A DNA stretch of 64,000 nucleotides from Leptolyngbya iicbica LK (GCF_004212215.1 NZ_QVFV01000001.1:630814-694813); one strand, 5' to 3'; shown: positions 1 through 10,099, counted from the stretch's first letter. Notes: generated by a model not told the origin, from the letters alone. Made by a program: numbers and translations.

Positions 1-2301
1 CTGGAATATCCCGAAGGGCATACGTCGCCGAGTATCTATGCAGCCTTTCCGATGGTCAAGGCCTCTGAGGCGGCGGCTCCGACCTTAGCGCCTTACCTGT
101 CCGAACTCGGGGTGGCGATCTGGACGACGACACCATGGACGATTCCCGCCAATATGGCGGTGGCGCTCAATCCTGAATTGACCTACGCAGTGGTGGAGGT
201 GGGGGCTGGTCAGCCCTTCAAATATTTGCTGATCGCGAAGGATTTGCGCGATCGCCTCAGCCAGGTCATGGGTACTGACTTAACGCTGAAGGCCGAGATT
301 AAAGGCGCGGCTTTGGAAGGCAGCACCTATCGCCATCCCTTGCAAGATCATTTGCCCACAGATAAGCGCAGCGAAACGAGTCCGATTGTGATTGGCGGCG
401 ATTACGTCACCACTGAATCCGGTACGGGCTTGGTGCATACCGCTCCGGGCCATGGGCAAGACGACTTTATCGTGGGGCAGCGCTATGGCTTGCCCGTGCT
501 GTGTCCGGTGGATGAGCGCGGCACCATGACCGAGGAAGCCGGACCGTTTGCGGGCAAGAATGTGCTCAAAGACGCCAATCCGGCAGTCATCGAAGCTCTA
601 GAGACGGCGGGCTCCCTGCTGAAGCAAGAAGACTACGTTCACAAATATCCCTACGATTGGCGCACCAAAAAGCCCACCATCTTCCGGGCGACAGAGCAGT
701 GGTTTGCCTCCGTAGAAGGCTTTCGTGATGAAGCGCTGCAGGCGATTAAAGATGTCACCTGGATTCCGGCCCAGGGCGAGAACCGGATCACGCCGATGGT
801 GAGCGATCGCGCCGACTGGTGTATCTCCCGCCAGCGGACGTGGGGCGTTCCCATCCCCGTGTTTTACGACGAGGAGACGGGCGAACCCCTGATCAACGAA
901 GAGACACTGACCTACATTCAACAGCTTTTTGCGGAAAAGGGGTCGGATGCCTGGTGGGAGCTACCCGTCGAAGAGTTGCTGCCCGAACCCTATCGCAACA
1001 ACGGTCGCACCTATGTCAAAGGCATGGACACCATGGACGTGTGGTTTGACTCCGGTTCTTCTTGGGCGGCGGTGGCTCAGCAGCGCGAGGGCCTCAGCTA
1101 CCCCGTCGATATGTATCTGGAAGGGTCGGATCAGCACCGAGGCTGGTTCCAATCCAGTTTGCTGACCAGTGTGGCGGTAAATGGCCACGCCCCCTATCGG
1201 CAAGTGCTGACCCACGGCTTCACGCTCGATGAGCAGGGCCGCAAGATGAGCAAGTCGATCGGTAACGTGATCGATCCGCGCGTGGTGATCGAGGGCGGTA
1301 AGAATCAGAAAAAGGAACCGGCTTACGGAGCCGACGTGCTGCGGCTGTGGGTGTCTTCGGTGGATTATTCCTCGGACGTGCCGCTGGGCACCACGATTCT
1401 GAAGCAGATGGCCGATGTGTATCGCAAGATTCGCAACACGGCGCGGTTCCTGCTGGGCAATCTGCACGACTTTGATCCCGCGCAAGACGCTGTGGCCTAT
1501 GACGACATGCCGGAATTAGATCGGTATATGCTGCATCGTGTCACCGAAGTCTTTGACGAAGTGACGGATGCGTTCAACACGTATCAGTTCTTCCGCTTTT
1601 TCCAAACGGTGCAGAATTTCTGTGTGGTGGATCTGTCCAACTTTTATCTGGATGCGGCGAAAGATCGGCTGTACATCAGTGACGCTAATTCTCCCCGCCG
1701 TCGCAGTTGCCAAACGGTGCTGGCGGTGATCATCGAGAATCTGGCGCGGGCGATCGCTCCCGTCCTCTCCCACATGGCGGAGGATATCTGGCAAAACCTG
1801 CCCTATGCCGCCCCCACCCAATCCGTGTTTGAGGCGGGCTGGGTCAAGCTAGAAGAGACCTGGCGGCAACCTGACCTAGCGGGCAAATGGTCCCAACTGC
1901 GGGCCGTGCGTCAAGAAGTGAATAAAGTGCTGGAGCAAGCCCGGGCAGAGAAGGCGATCGGCTCTTCATTAGAGGCCAAGGTGCTGCTTTATGTGGCGGA
2001 TCAACCGCTGCGCGACACTTTGAACGCCATGAATCCATCAGAGGCTGTGGCGGCAGACAGCGTCCATGTGGATGAGCTGCGCTACCTCTTCCTCGTATCT
2101 CAGGTCGAGGTGCTCGCGACACCAGACAAGCTCACTCAGGCAAAATACCGCAGCGAGGCCGATCATCTCGGTGTCGGTGTCGTCGATGCCGAGGGTGAGA
2201 AGTGCGATCGCTGCTGGAACTACTCCACCAGCGTTGGTCAGTCGAGTGAACACCCGACGATTTGCGATCGCTGTGTCGAAGCGCTATCCGGTACGTTTTA
2301 G
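1..2301 (+). CDS. ileS: Isoleucyl-tRNA synthetase, 5' partial
   Basis: Class I aminoacyl-tRNA synthetase charging tRNA-Ile in the cytoplasm. The frame is open from base 1, so the gene starts upstream; 766 residues are visible and the N-terminal catalytic part with the HIGH motif lies outside the window. Seen here: most of the CP1 editing domain (WTTTPWTIP near the left edge, then TGLVHTAPGHG), the second half of the Rossmann fold with the KMSKS loop (GRKMSKSIGNVIDP, about 1236-1277), the anticodon-binding helical domain, and a C-terminal zinc finger with two CDRC pairs (about 2203-2275) as in bacterial IleRS. It ends about 50 bp before a convergent gene. The identification is secure. Confidence 0.97.
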   Translation: MEYPEGHTSPSIYAAFPMVKASEAAAPTLAPYLSELGVAIWTTTPWTIPANMAVALNPELTYAVVEVGAGQPFKYLLIAKDLRDRLSQVMGTDLTLKAEIKGAALEGSTYRHPLQDHLPTDKRSETSPIVIGGDYVTTESGTGLVHTAPGHGQDDFIVGQRYGLPVLCPVDERGTMTEEAGPFAGKNVLKDANPAVIEALETAGSLLKQEDYVHKYPYDWRTKKPTIFRATEQWFASVEGFRDEALQAIKDVTWIPAQGENRITPMVSDRADWCISRQRTWGVPIPVFYDEETGEPLINEETLTYIQQLFAEKGSDAWWELPVEELLPEPYRNNGRTYVKGMDTMDVWFDSGSSWAAVAQQREGLSYPVDMYLEGSDQHRGWFQSSLLTSVAVNGHAPYRQVLTHGFTLDEQGRKMSKSIGNVIDPRVVIEGGKNQKKEPAYGADVLRLWVSSVDYSSDVPLGTTILKQMADVYRKIRNTARFLLGNLHDFDPAQDAVAYDDMPELDRYMLHRVTEVFDEVTDAFNTYQFFRFFQTVQNFCVVDLSNFYLDAAKDRLYISDANSPRRRSCQTVLAVIIENLARAIAPVLSHMAEDIWQNLPYAAPTQSVFEAGWVKLEETWRQPDLAGKWSQLRAVRQEVNKVLEQARAEKAIGSSLEAKVLLYVADQPLRDTLNAMNPSEAVAADSVHVDELRYLFLVSQVEVLATPDKLTQAKYRSEADHLGVGVVDAEGEKCDRCWNYSTSVGQSSEHPTICDRCVEALSGTF

Positions 2302-2350
2302 AGATGTTGCATAAATGTGTTCTAGAAGCTGAAAAACTACAGATGTTAAT

Positions 2351-4150
2351 CTAAATCTGAACAAAATCGTACTTCTCGACTGTTTCGGGGGAGGATACTC
2401 TAGATTCCTCCCCGCTCTCCTCTACTACCTTGAACTGTACTAGGACACCAATTTCTTCTGTATCTTTCCTGTCTCCTGTTCCCAAAAAGCTGATTGTTCC
2501 TGTAGCCCCAACCGCATTAAACTCAGGATCGCGCATACGATCTGCTAATTTGGAAGCATCAGGAGTTATACTTTCCAACTCACTTTCATCGTATTCATCG
2601 GAAATAGCTTTCGTGACTACTTGAACAGCATCGTAAGCTGTCGCAGAACGCCAGCTTATGTTATTCCCGGCCCACAAGTCACAAGCAAGCTGTTCAAAGT
2701 TGTCATTATCATTTAAAGAATTACAACCTTTGCGATGCCAAGGAATTGCAATAGTTAATCGACTAGCTGAGGCTTGCTCAGCAATAATCGCGGTTTGTCC
2801 GATCTCGGGTTGATATAAAGAATCGCCTCCGAGGAGTTTAATCTCTTCGCCTATCGCTGTAATGATATCTATCGCTTCATCTACAATGTCATTACTACTT
2901 GGAATTAATAAAAACGCATTGGCGTCATTTTGGACAGCTGGGTCTACACAATCGTTCTGAGCGTTATAGCCTCTCTTACCCAAATCACATTGGGAAGCAG
3001 GGCGTTTGTTGCCAAAGAAACTTTTACTCAGAGATTCGCCGTAAGAATCACCGTAGACATAAGCTACAGAGATATTGCCTATATCTATTCCATACGTTTG
3101 GATATGCTCAGCAAGTTGTTTGGCAGCTACTGCATCACTTGTTGCAGTCCTAAAAAAATAGGAAATATCATCTCTTGATAGCTCGATTCCAGTAGCAGTT
3201 GGAGAAATTAATATTTTTTTATTGGTATTGTATATATCCAAAACCTCTTTTGTCAGATTAGTTGAGTAGTGGCCAACAGTAGCGATGATTGAACTTTCAG
3301 GATTGGCAACTTTCCGAGCCAATTCTTTCGCTACTTCGGCATCATCCTTATCATCAGCTATTCCAACCTCAAGCAAGGCTCCTTTGAGAATCTCAGGAGA
3401 TTGAAGCAATTCATATTGAGCTTGTGCAATACCTCGAAGAACTTCAGCGGAAAAATCTGGATCTACTGCAATTGGAACGGCTACAACCAATTTCAATACT
3501 TGCCTTTCAGCATTTTGGGCCTTAATTTCGGTCAAGACATTATTAAGGTAGATTCTAGCTTCTGGATCATTAGGGTTAGGCGTTATTTGTTCTCCGCTAA
3601 TCTCAGAATCTGCCGACGCACTTCTATAGTCTCCGAGATATCTCTCGAACTCTTCTTGAGCCAAGTATAATCCATCAAAATTATCGCCTTTGCCCGCGAG
3701 ATACCGAGAAAAGTTTTCCACCGCAGACTCCTTCAATTCCAGAGCCTGAGCGCTCCCTCCAGCCTTGAGAAAATAGCTGTCTCCAAAACTTAGACTGACT
3801 TCAGGTGTCGGCGACAGAGGTTCTACATCGTCTCGGTCAAAATCAGTAGGCTGCTTATAATCCTGCAAAAAATTCAAAGTTAGAATAAACACTATCAAAA
3901 AAGTAGCAGAGGCTCCAGAGGCTTTTATGACAGCTTTAGAAAATGGTAACACTCCTTCTATTTTTCCTGAGAATAGATAGCCAGAATAGCCCGCCGCCGC
4001 CGCAATAAAAAATGAAATAATGACAGCTGTCAGATTATTTACTTCTTGGGGAGGACTAAAAATGAAGGTGATTAACACCGCCATAATAATACCAGCAAAA
4101 ACAAGTCCGACAATTTTTTCCCATCGGGTTAGTTCGTTTGAGTTGCTCAT
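2351..4150 (-). CDS. Membrane-anchored periplasmic-binding-type (Peripla_BP_6) receptor
   Basis: 599 residues. The N-terminus carries about three hydrophobic segments (residues ~13-32, 40-58, 78-97). A charged/helical linker follows, then from about residue 215 a type I periplasmic-binding fold of the Leu/Ile/Val (Peripla_BP_6) kind: LVVAVPIAVDPDFSAEVLRG, SSIIATVGHYST, KILISPTATG and VAYVYGDSYGES match the usual strand/loop pattern. Such domains bind small ligands outside the membrane. Here the domain is tethered rather than secreted, and no ABC permease or ATPase lies nearby, so a sensor or receptor role is inferred. Base composition is visibly AT-richer than ileS and the following oxidoreductase, a sign of possible transfer. 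Several Cys (QCDLGKRG, NDCVDP, KGCNS, LACD) could form disulfides. The ligand is unknown. Confidence 0.8.
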   Translation of the reverse strand: MSNSNELTRWEKIVGLVFAGIIMAVLITFIFSPPQEVNNLTAVIISFFIAAAAGYSGYLFSGKIEGVLPFSKAVIKASGASATFLIVFILTLNFLQDYKQPTDFDRDDVEPLSPTPEVSLSFGDSYFLKAGGSAQALELKESAVENFSRYLAGKGDNFDGLYLAQEEFERYLGDYRSASADSEISGEQITPNPNDPEARIYLNNVLTEIKAQNAERQVLKLVVAVPIAVDPDFSAEVLRGIAQAQYELLQSPEILKGALLEVGIADDKDDAEVAKELARKVANPESSIIATVGHYSTNLTKEVLDIYNTNKKILISPTATGIELSRDDISYFFRTATSDAVAAKQLAEHIQTYGIDIGNISVAYVYGDSYGESLSKSFFGNKRPASQCDLGKRGYNAQNDCVDPAVQNDANAFLLIPSSNDIVDEAIDIITAIGEEIKLLGGDSLYQPEIGQTAIIAEQASASRLTIAIPWHRKGCNSLNDNDNFEQLACDLWAGNNISWRSATAYDAVQVVTKAISDEYDESELESITPDASKLADRMRDPEFNAVGATGTISFLGTGDRKDTEEIGVLVQFKVVEESGEESRVSSPETVEKYDFVQI

Positions 4151-4629
4151 AGATACACCAAAAAAAGAAAGAACGAAAAAGGATAGATACTAATAGTCTT
4201 TAAAAAGCTCAAAGTCAAAATCAGTCAATCTTTCAGTTGAGAATAGCTATCAAGTTGATTAGTCTTGACTTGCCCATTTGATAAAATGACATTATTAGAT
4301 ACGCTCAAATCACTATCTATGCAGTTGCTTATTAGTCATATAAGCAAATGCATCACATACACATACTGCTTAGTTGAATCCAAAGAGATTTAGCAATATT
4401 CCGTATTTTTGCTGACATAAAGGTATCTTATCGGGTAAAGTGCCAAAATCGCTGTAGTGACATTTGCAAAAATTGCACCATTGAAACTGTCAACTAGTTG
4501 TTTGATCGCGACATTGCTGCCCTCCCCGGCAACTTCTTGGCAGACAATTCGGCCTTTCTGCAGGCATCTTTCTGGTTATGCGGCAAAATGCCTGCCGTTT
4601 AGTCGGTCCAAAACTATCGATGACCCAAT
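4151..4629. other. Gene-free spacer, AT-rich then mixed
   Basis: Divergent spacer between the receptor gene and the oxidoreductase. The left half is AT-rich like the receptor gene. No coding signal was seen. The only clear structure is the inverted repeat just upstream of the oxidoreductase. Confidence 0.6.
4560..4595. promoter_or_regulatory. 8-bp inverted repeat upstream of oxidoreductase
   Basis: GCAGGCAT (4560-4567) and its exact complement ATGCCTGC (4588-4595) are separated by 20 bases and lie 34 bases before the start of the MDR oxidoreductase. The position suits an operator or 5'-UTR hairpin. No regulator family could be assigned. Confidence 0.3.
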
Positions 4630-5628
4630 ATGAAAGCCTGTATCTTCAAAACTCCGGGTGCCCCTGATGTGTTGACCCTGGCCGATTTGCCAGTGCCGAC
4701 GTTACAACAAGGCACGGATATTTTGGTCAAGCTGAAAGCGGCGGGGGTGAATCCGATTGATACGAAGATTCGGGGGCGGGGCGCGTTTGTCCCCAATGCT
4801 GACTTTACGGTGTTGGGCTGTGACGGGGCCGGAGTCGTGGAAGCGGTGGGCGATCGCGTCCGCCAATTTAGCCCCGGTGACGAGGTGTTCTTTTGCAGTG
4901 GCGGGTTGGGGGGTGATCGCGGCAACTATGCCGAATATACCGTGGTGTCCGAAGCCGATGCCGTCCTCAAACCCTCTCGACTCAGCTTTACTGAAGCGGC
5001 TGCCGCCCCGCTGGTACTCCTCACCGCGTGGGAAGCTCTGTACGATCGCGCCCGCCTCGCGCCCCGCCAGCGGGTACTAATCCACGCCGGGGCAGGCGGC
5101 GTCGGCCATGTCGCCATTCAACTGGCGAAACTGCGTGAGGCGCAAGTCGCCACCACCATCAGTTCCGAAGATAAGGCCCGCTTTGTCACACACCTGGGAG
5201 CCGACCACTGCATTTACTACAACCGCATGGACTTTGTGCGGGCGGTGATGGCGTGGACGGATAACAAAGGCGTGGATGTGGCCTTCGATACGGTGGGGCA
5301 ATCGGTTCTGGCCCAAAGCTTTGAAGCGGCGAAATATGGCGGGGATGTGGTAACGCTGCTCGCCCCGGCTGACAGTACAAATTGGAAAGCGGCCCGCGAT
5401 CGCAACCTGCGGGTCAGTTTTGAACTCATGCTAACGCCCCAACTCCAAAACCTGCCGGAAGCGCGCCATCATCAAGCCCAGATTTTGGCCAGCTGCGCCA
5501 AATGGTTAGACGCAGGCAAGTTACATATCCATGTCGACCAGACTTTTCCCCTCAGTCAAGCTGCTGCCGCCCACGAGTGGATTCATCGTGGTGGTGGTAT
5601 GGGCAAAGTCGTGATCACTATGGACTGA
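4630..5628 (+). CDS. Zinc-independent MDR-family NAD(P)H:quinone oxidoreductase/alcohol dehydrogenase-like
   Basis: 332 residues, medium-chain dehydrogenase/reductase superfamily. An N-terminal GroES-like domain (GVNPIDTKIRGRG, DGAGVVEAVGDRVRQFSPGDEV) precedes a Rossmann NAD(P)H domain with HAGAGGVGHVAIQLAK near residue 155 and VDVAFDTVGQ near 215. The structural and catalytic zinc Cys clusters of true alcohol dehydrogenases are not evident, so quinone-oxidoreductase-like (QOR/zeta-crystallin) activity fits better. Length is normal. It is a single gene between divergent and convergent neighbours, so it is probably its own transcript; the inverted repeat at 4560-4595 may control it. The substrate is not predictable. 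Confidence 0.88.
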   Translation: MKACIFKTPGAPDVLTLADLPVPTLQQGTDILVKLKAAGVNPIDTKIRGRGAFVPNADFTVLGCDGAGVVEAVGDRVRQFSPGDEVFFCSGGLGGDRGNYAEYTVVSEADAVLKPSRLSFTEAAAAPLVLLTAWEALYDRARLAPRQRVLIHAGAGGVGHVAIQLAKLREAQVATTISSEDKARFVTHLGADHCIYYNRMDFVRAVMAWTDNKGVDVAFDTVGQSVLAQSFEAAKYGGDVVTLLAPADSTNWKAARDRNLRVSFELMLTPQLQNLPEARHHQAQILASCAKWLDAGKLHIHVDQTFPLSQAAAAHEWIHRGGGMGKVVITMD

Positions 5629-6007
5629 GCCACTGCTGCTCGTTTGGGGCACCGATCCAGGCGTGCAGATCCCCTGACGACACTTCAGTAGCAAGCATTG
5701 GACACAACGTTCAGGACTATTTTGCGTTGAGTCATCAGTGGATGGTCTTCACGACCTCACGCCGCTGCTGGATTGGTTCGAGCGATCGCCCAATCAAGCG
5801 ACAATTGAAGCCGCGTGCACAGGTCGTGAAGGCCAGAGCAATCAGGTTGGTGCAGCTCAATTGCTTGATCACCGTCTGGTTGCTGACAAACCCACTAATC
5901 TAGGAGACCCTGAATCCATGGCTGCGCAAAGAATTGACCGACTGATATTTGGTTCTTTGCAGTAGGCTAAGGCGCTAACAGTAAAGCCGCTCCCGCACAA
6001 CATGTTC
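5629..6007. other. Gene-free convergent spacer
   Basis: Lies between the ends of two convergent genes. Short open frames here have no family features and no ribosome site; I see no gene or terminator hairpin. Confidence 0.5.
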
Positions 6008-7753
6008 TTAGGCAACTACCGTAGAAACTGGCGGAGAAGATTTTCGTTCCAAATCTTGCTTAATGAAATCGCCCAGTCGCAACGCCATGGCCACAATCGT
6101 CAGCGTTGGGTTGGCATATCCGCCTGTGGGAAAAGTGGAACTGCCTGCGACAAAGAGGTTATGCAGACCATGAACACAGCAGTTCGCATCAACAACGCCA
6201 TATCGAGGATTGTCATGCATTCGAGTCGTTCCCATTAAGTGGGCCGAGCCCGTCGGTCGTCCAATCTTCGGGAGTCCGGCCTCATCCAGTTCCACACGAA
6301 ACGTCCCCAATCCCGAGCGCTTTAGCTCCTCTGCCAAAATGCGCTGAGCCCGTATGACCTGGGCGGCATCGTCACGACTCCAACTCCAGTGCAACTCCAA
6401 CTTCTGACATCCCAAAGCATCGCGATCGCGGCTCAAAACAATGCGATTATCCGGATCTGGCGACTGCTCCAATAAGTGCATCACCTCAAACTGTCTGAAA
6501 CGCCTATGGTTATCCGGTACTTCAGACCAACCTCCCCGTCCTAAGTTCGGCAACATAGATTGTTTTTGAGTTTTTGCCAAATAGGCGGCTTTGAGCACAT
6601 AGTCAAAGCCCCAAGCCACGTTCGTGAGATGAGTCAGTGGTTTTTCTGGGAAGCGACGCAAGAGACTTGAGAATCCCGTTTTCGCCCTGGGATCCATGAC
6701 CCAGTTGTTGCTTCCAAACATTTGTTGCAAGAGATATTTAAAGGAGCTCACCGCATCTGCCTCGCGCTGACTGGGACGAGGGAACAAAATGGCATTGTTA
6801 TTGAGCAACTGTTCTCGCTCTTGCACGGCTCGCGACAATCGCAGGAACCCCATTACCGGCACTCCGTTAACCTGACGAAGATCGTAAAGGGCCGTTCGAT
6901 TCAACAACTGGGGATTGCGAGGGACAAAATAGCCACCAACCGCCTGCGGATGGTCATGGTAATAACGACCCACAACATCATATTGATTGCCTAGCCCCGC
7001 CGGGTGTTGTTGATTCGCCGCCAACAGTAGCCGCGCGTTTTGAAAACCACCGCCCGCCAGCACAAAGACCTTAGCGGTGACCCACGCCTCTTTGCCCCCT
7101 GGTGCAGCAATTTTGACCGCAGTGGCAGCCTTCCCCGCATCATTCACTCTGATGTCAACAACAGTGGCATAAGTGTAAATATTGACGTTGCGAGCCGATT
7201 CGAGCTCTGCTCGATAGTCGGCATAAAAGGTTTTTGCCGGCCCAAATTGGAACATGCCCGTCTCAACGGTCGACGCATCTACCGACAGTCGCGGCGCGTC
7301 ATTGCCTTCCCAAACGTCAGGCGTGTAAGCAAAGTCGCCTAACTGACAAACTTGTTGAGCCCGTTCGTAGTAAGGCAAGAGATGCGATCGCTCAAATGGC
7401 CAGCCGCTGTTGGGTATCCAATCTCGCTTTTCGAAATCAACCTCATCATAGGGAACGTACCGCACCCCAATCTGGTTTTGCTCAGGCCGAATTTTAATCG
7501 ACCACACATTTGAGTTGCCTCCCAGTTGGCGCTTACAAACTTCCATGGGGGGCATCGCATGTCCTACATTTTTGCCATCAGCCAACATCTGGATGTCTGG
7601 GTCAGCGTCTATCCCACCGCTTTCTAGTAGCGCCACTTCCAGGCTGTGACCAATAAACTCACGCGCCAGGCTGATGCCAGCCGGCCCAGCACCAACAATG
7701 CAAATATCCGTTTCGATGTGCTCAATTGGCAAAGAGCGAAAATCACTTAGCAT
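6008..7753 (-). CDS. GMC-family FAD-dependent oxidoreductase
   Basis: 581 residues from the ATG at 7753, which has AAGAGG upstream; the frame extends to a TTG at 7786. A Rossmann FAD site IVGAGPAGISLAREF lies near the N-terminus, followed by E of LLESGG (ribose binding). GMC signatures follow: GGNSNVW, VLAGGGFQNARLLL, and the C-terminal block with HLMGTTRMH (catalytic His region) and VAGSSTFPTGGYANPTLT (Asn region). GMC enzymes oxidise alcohols, sugars or sterols using FAD. No Tat or Sec signal is present, so it is probably cytoplasmic. It stands alone, preceded by a long AT-rich spacer. The substrate is unknown. Confidence 0.92.
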   Translation of the reverse strand: MLSDFRSLPIEHIETDICIVGAGPAGISLAREFIGHSLEVALLESGGIDADPDIQMLADGKNVGHAMPPMEVCKRQLGGNSNVWSIKIRPEQNQIGVRYVPYDEVDFEKRDWIPNSGWPFERSHLLPYYERAQQVCQLGDFAYTPDVWEGNDAPRLSVDASTVETGMFQFGPAKTFYADYRAELESARNVNIYTYATVVDIRVNDAGKAATAVKIAAPGGKEAWVTAKVFVLAGGGFQNARLLLAANQQHPAGLGNQYDVVGRYYHDHPQAVGGYFVPRNPQLLNRTALYDLRQVNGVPVMGFLRLSRAVQEREQLLNNNAILFPRPSQREADAVSSFKYLLQQMFGSNNWVMDPRAKTGFSSLLRRFPEKPLTHLTNVAWGFDYVLKAAYLAKTQKQSMLPNLGRGGWSEVPDNHRRFRQFEVMHLLEQSPDPDNRIVLSRDRDALGCQKLELHWSWSRDDAAQVIRAQRILAEELKRSGLGTFRVELDEAGLPKIGRPTGSAHLMGTTRMHDNPRYGVVDANCCVHGLHNLFVAGSSTFPTGGYANPTLTIVAMALRLGDFIKQDLERKSSPPVSTVVA

Positions 7754-8614
7754 TGCAAAACCTCTTGTCTTAAAAAGAAAATTCAACAGCTCCCATCACC
7801 ACCACGTGCTCTGCGGTAGCGACAACGCATTTTCCTGTTTTGAATAAAAAGTCCAACTAGTAAAGCAAAGAATTTAAATTGAATAGAGATAAAACGAAAG
7901 ACGTTTCCATCTATTCGAAAGAATTAATAGGACTCAAAATAGTTGCCGTTAAAAAATAAAGTTTAGATCGATTAACACCAAATAATTTAATTTCAAGATG
8001 CTACGGTTTTGCCTAAAAAAGCACAATCCTCTATCTGCCTTATCTGACAGAATTCATGGAATCTTTACGTGAATTTCACATGGATAAAATATTTCTTGCC
8101 CAAAAAATCAATCAGCTAGGCTGACTGAGTCTTGGCTAAAGAGTTCAGCCAAAGCTGGCGCTCAACCTGAGCGGTGTTATAGATCTCGTTTGACTGGCAA
8201 ACTTTTTAAGTCTCGCAGTGGGGCCTGCCCTGACAGGCCTTATCAGCTGAGACCTTGCTGCGAAACGTCGCCAACTGGAGCCCTCAGGGGGTGCTTTAGA
8301 GCTTTGCTATATGAACTTAGTGATTTGGAACTCTGTTTATGGCTCAGCGGCATCGTCAATCAAGAGGCGACTGGAGCCATGGGCTTACCAGCAACTCTCG
8401 CTTCGATGCATGTCTGTGCCGCTATATCGAAGCGAACCCGACTCAGACATACCGTTGTGCCCATGTTGGCGCACGAGCCTATGAAGTCACGGGCAAGATA
8501 CCAATAAATTCTCACGTTGAAATGCTCCCATCCTGCAGGCTCTGACAGATGGATACATGGGGTGATCAGCTAAGACTGCCCATACCAATATGAACGGTGG
8601 GCTTAAGGCTGGGG
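7754..8614. other. Long spacer without a convincing gene
   Basis: About 860 bases. The part near 7800-8110 is AT-rich and could hold the promoter of the GMC gene. Two overlapping open frames at 8190-8545 have atypical amino-acid composition, no ribosome site and no recognisable family; I treat them as chance or as decayed sequence. Confidence 0.5.
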
Positions 8615-9766
8615 TCAATTATCGTTTGAGGCCGCACCGTTATTGTCTGGTTGGGACGATTGAGGGGATGGACTTGATTGGCGAGATGTTGTGTTCTTTG
8701 ACCGAGATTGACGCGTTTTAGAAGCCTGTGCTGAGCGTTGTGCTGGTGCCGCTGTCGCTGCCTTGGTGGACTTGGTCGAGGTTGCTTTTGCTTTTGCTTT
8801 AGGCGCTGCTGCACCCGGCACTAACAAAATCTGACGAAGCGCATGTCGATTTTTAGTCGTTAAGTAATAGGCCTGATGAGCTTGCCATTGTTGCCAAGCC
8901 CGATGGCGACTGTCTAAAAGTAGTGATTTGAGCGTAGGAAGTTGGGCGGCCCAATCCGATCGCCACTCCGCCAAAAAATCTTCTAACACGAGACTGTCTT
9001 GCAATGCCCCCAACACATCTTGCAAGTCGGCGAACCGTTCAAGATCGGCGGTGAGGCGATCGCCATAATGCTCTGACACAAATTTCAGCTGATATCGCAC
9101 CCGCTTCACCTGCTTACGCAGACTGTGGAGGGTACTGCTGCGATCGCTCATCAACGCATCGACACTTTCAACACTCAGGCGGGTATCTGGCTTAAAGGTG
9201 CCGCGAGTGACCTTGGTGCCCAACAACCAACCAGGATGCAGCCATAATTGGCTGACCAGCGGCAGCATCAAATCAGGTAACACCGCATCAATGCTGAGGC
9301 GAGCAGTCGCCTTGCAGTCAGGGGCTGCCGTCCATTTGTACAGAGCTGATTTGAGGGTTTTATAGCGCTTGCTCTGCAATTCTTTTTTGACCCGCCGATG
9401 GGCTTTTTGCTGACGCTTGGCCAAACGCCGCCGCACCTTGTCTAGCATGGCCCGCTCACCGTCAGGCAAATCCGGCGCAAATTGCGTTTGCAACGTGATC
9501 CCAATGACATCGAGATCGCGCTGTTTGCCCAACTTTCGAGCCACTTGAGCAACTTGGGCCTCGCGAGCGCCTTTGGGCAATACCAAACTGGGCGCAAACA
9601 CCTGCATAGCCGTGCGCAAACGCCGCAATTGTACGCGCATCTGATGCAAATCTTCGGGATCAGTATTGTTCGCCACCGGCTTTTCGTACTTTTCTGCCTT
9701 TTGCAAACAGGCAGCCAAAGACTCAGTAGCCAAGACCCCTACAGTCGATTTGATGGCGGTTTTCAT
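8615..9766 (-). CDS. CHAD domain-containing protein
   Basis: 383 residues from the ATG at 9766, chosen because AGGAG sits 7 bases ahead; an ATG at 9772 and a GTG at 9820 are in frame. CHAD domains are all-helical with conserved His/Arg/Lys and bind polyphosphate. The pattern is clear: DLHQMRVQLRRLRTAM near the start, GKQRDLDV, LHSLRKQVKRVRYQLKF in the second half, then LGALQDSLVLEDFLAEW. The last ~75 residues are a low-complexity tail rich in Ala, Lys, Ser, Thr and Gln (PKAKAKATSTKSTKAATAA), probably disordered and basic, suiting polyanion contact. No partner triphosphate-tunnel (CYTH) or ppk gene lies next to it. Association with polyphosphate is inferred from the family. Confidence 0.9.
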   Translation of the reverse strand: MKTAIKSTVGVLATESLAACLQKAEKYEKPVANNTDPEDLHQMRVQLRRLRTAMQVFAPSLVLPKGAREAQVAQVARKLGKQRDLDVIGITLQTQFAPDLPDGERAMLDKVRRRLAKRQQKAHRRVKKELQSKRYKTLKSALYKWTAAPDCKATARLSIDAVLPDLMLPLVSQLWLHPGWLLGTKVTRGTFKPDTRLSVESVDALMSDRSSTLHSLRKQVKRVRYQLKFVSEHYGDRLTADLERFADLQDVLGALQDSLVLEDFLAEWRSDWAAQLPTLKSLLLDSRHRAWQQWQAHQAYYLTTKNRHALRQILLVPGAAAPKAKAKATSTKSTKAATAAPAQRSAQASKTRQSRSKNTTSRQSSPSPQSSQPDNNGAASNDN

Positions 9767-10099
9767 GCCCATGCTCCTAAATTCTCCCCTGCTGGTGACG
9801 GCCTTTTCCCACCCAGACACCTAGCAGTCAAATGAGAATTCTGTAATTTCAATCTTTTGTCAGCCTAGCTTACCGACACCTGGAGGAATGAAGTTTGAGC
9901 TTTTTTCTTTGGGGTTTTGTGGGCCACATCCCAGCCTTGCCGCACTGAGACTGCGAGGGGGCGTCATCAATTCAGTCCAGGCCCCCTTCTACAAACATTA
10001 CCGGCCCCGATTTTTGAGGGAACTAGGAGCCAAACCCCTGGCATGAAGGGGCACTCATCGCTGATTGATGGTAATCCGTAGGTCGGCTAAAGACTGGTG
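9767..10099. other. Gene-free spacer
   Basis: About 330 bases upstream of the CHAD gene and downstream of the membrane protein gene. No gene, tRNA or clear hairpin terminator was seen. Confidence 0.5.

Noticed and set aside
5502-5965. Frames past the end of the MDR oxidoreductase
   Set aside because: No domain, no ribosome site, partly overlapping the secure gene.
8190-8545. Two overlapping plus-strand frames in the long spacer
   Set aside because: Atypical composition, no ribosome site and no family; could be decayed sequence.
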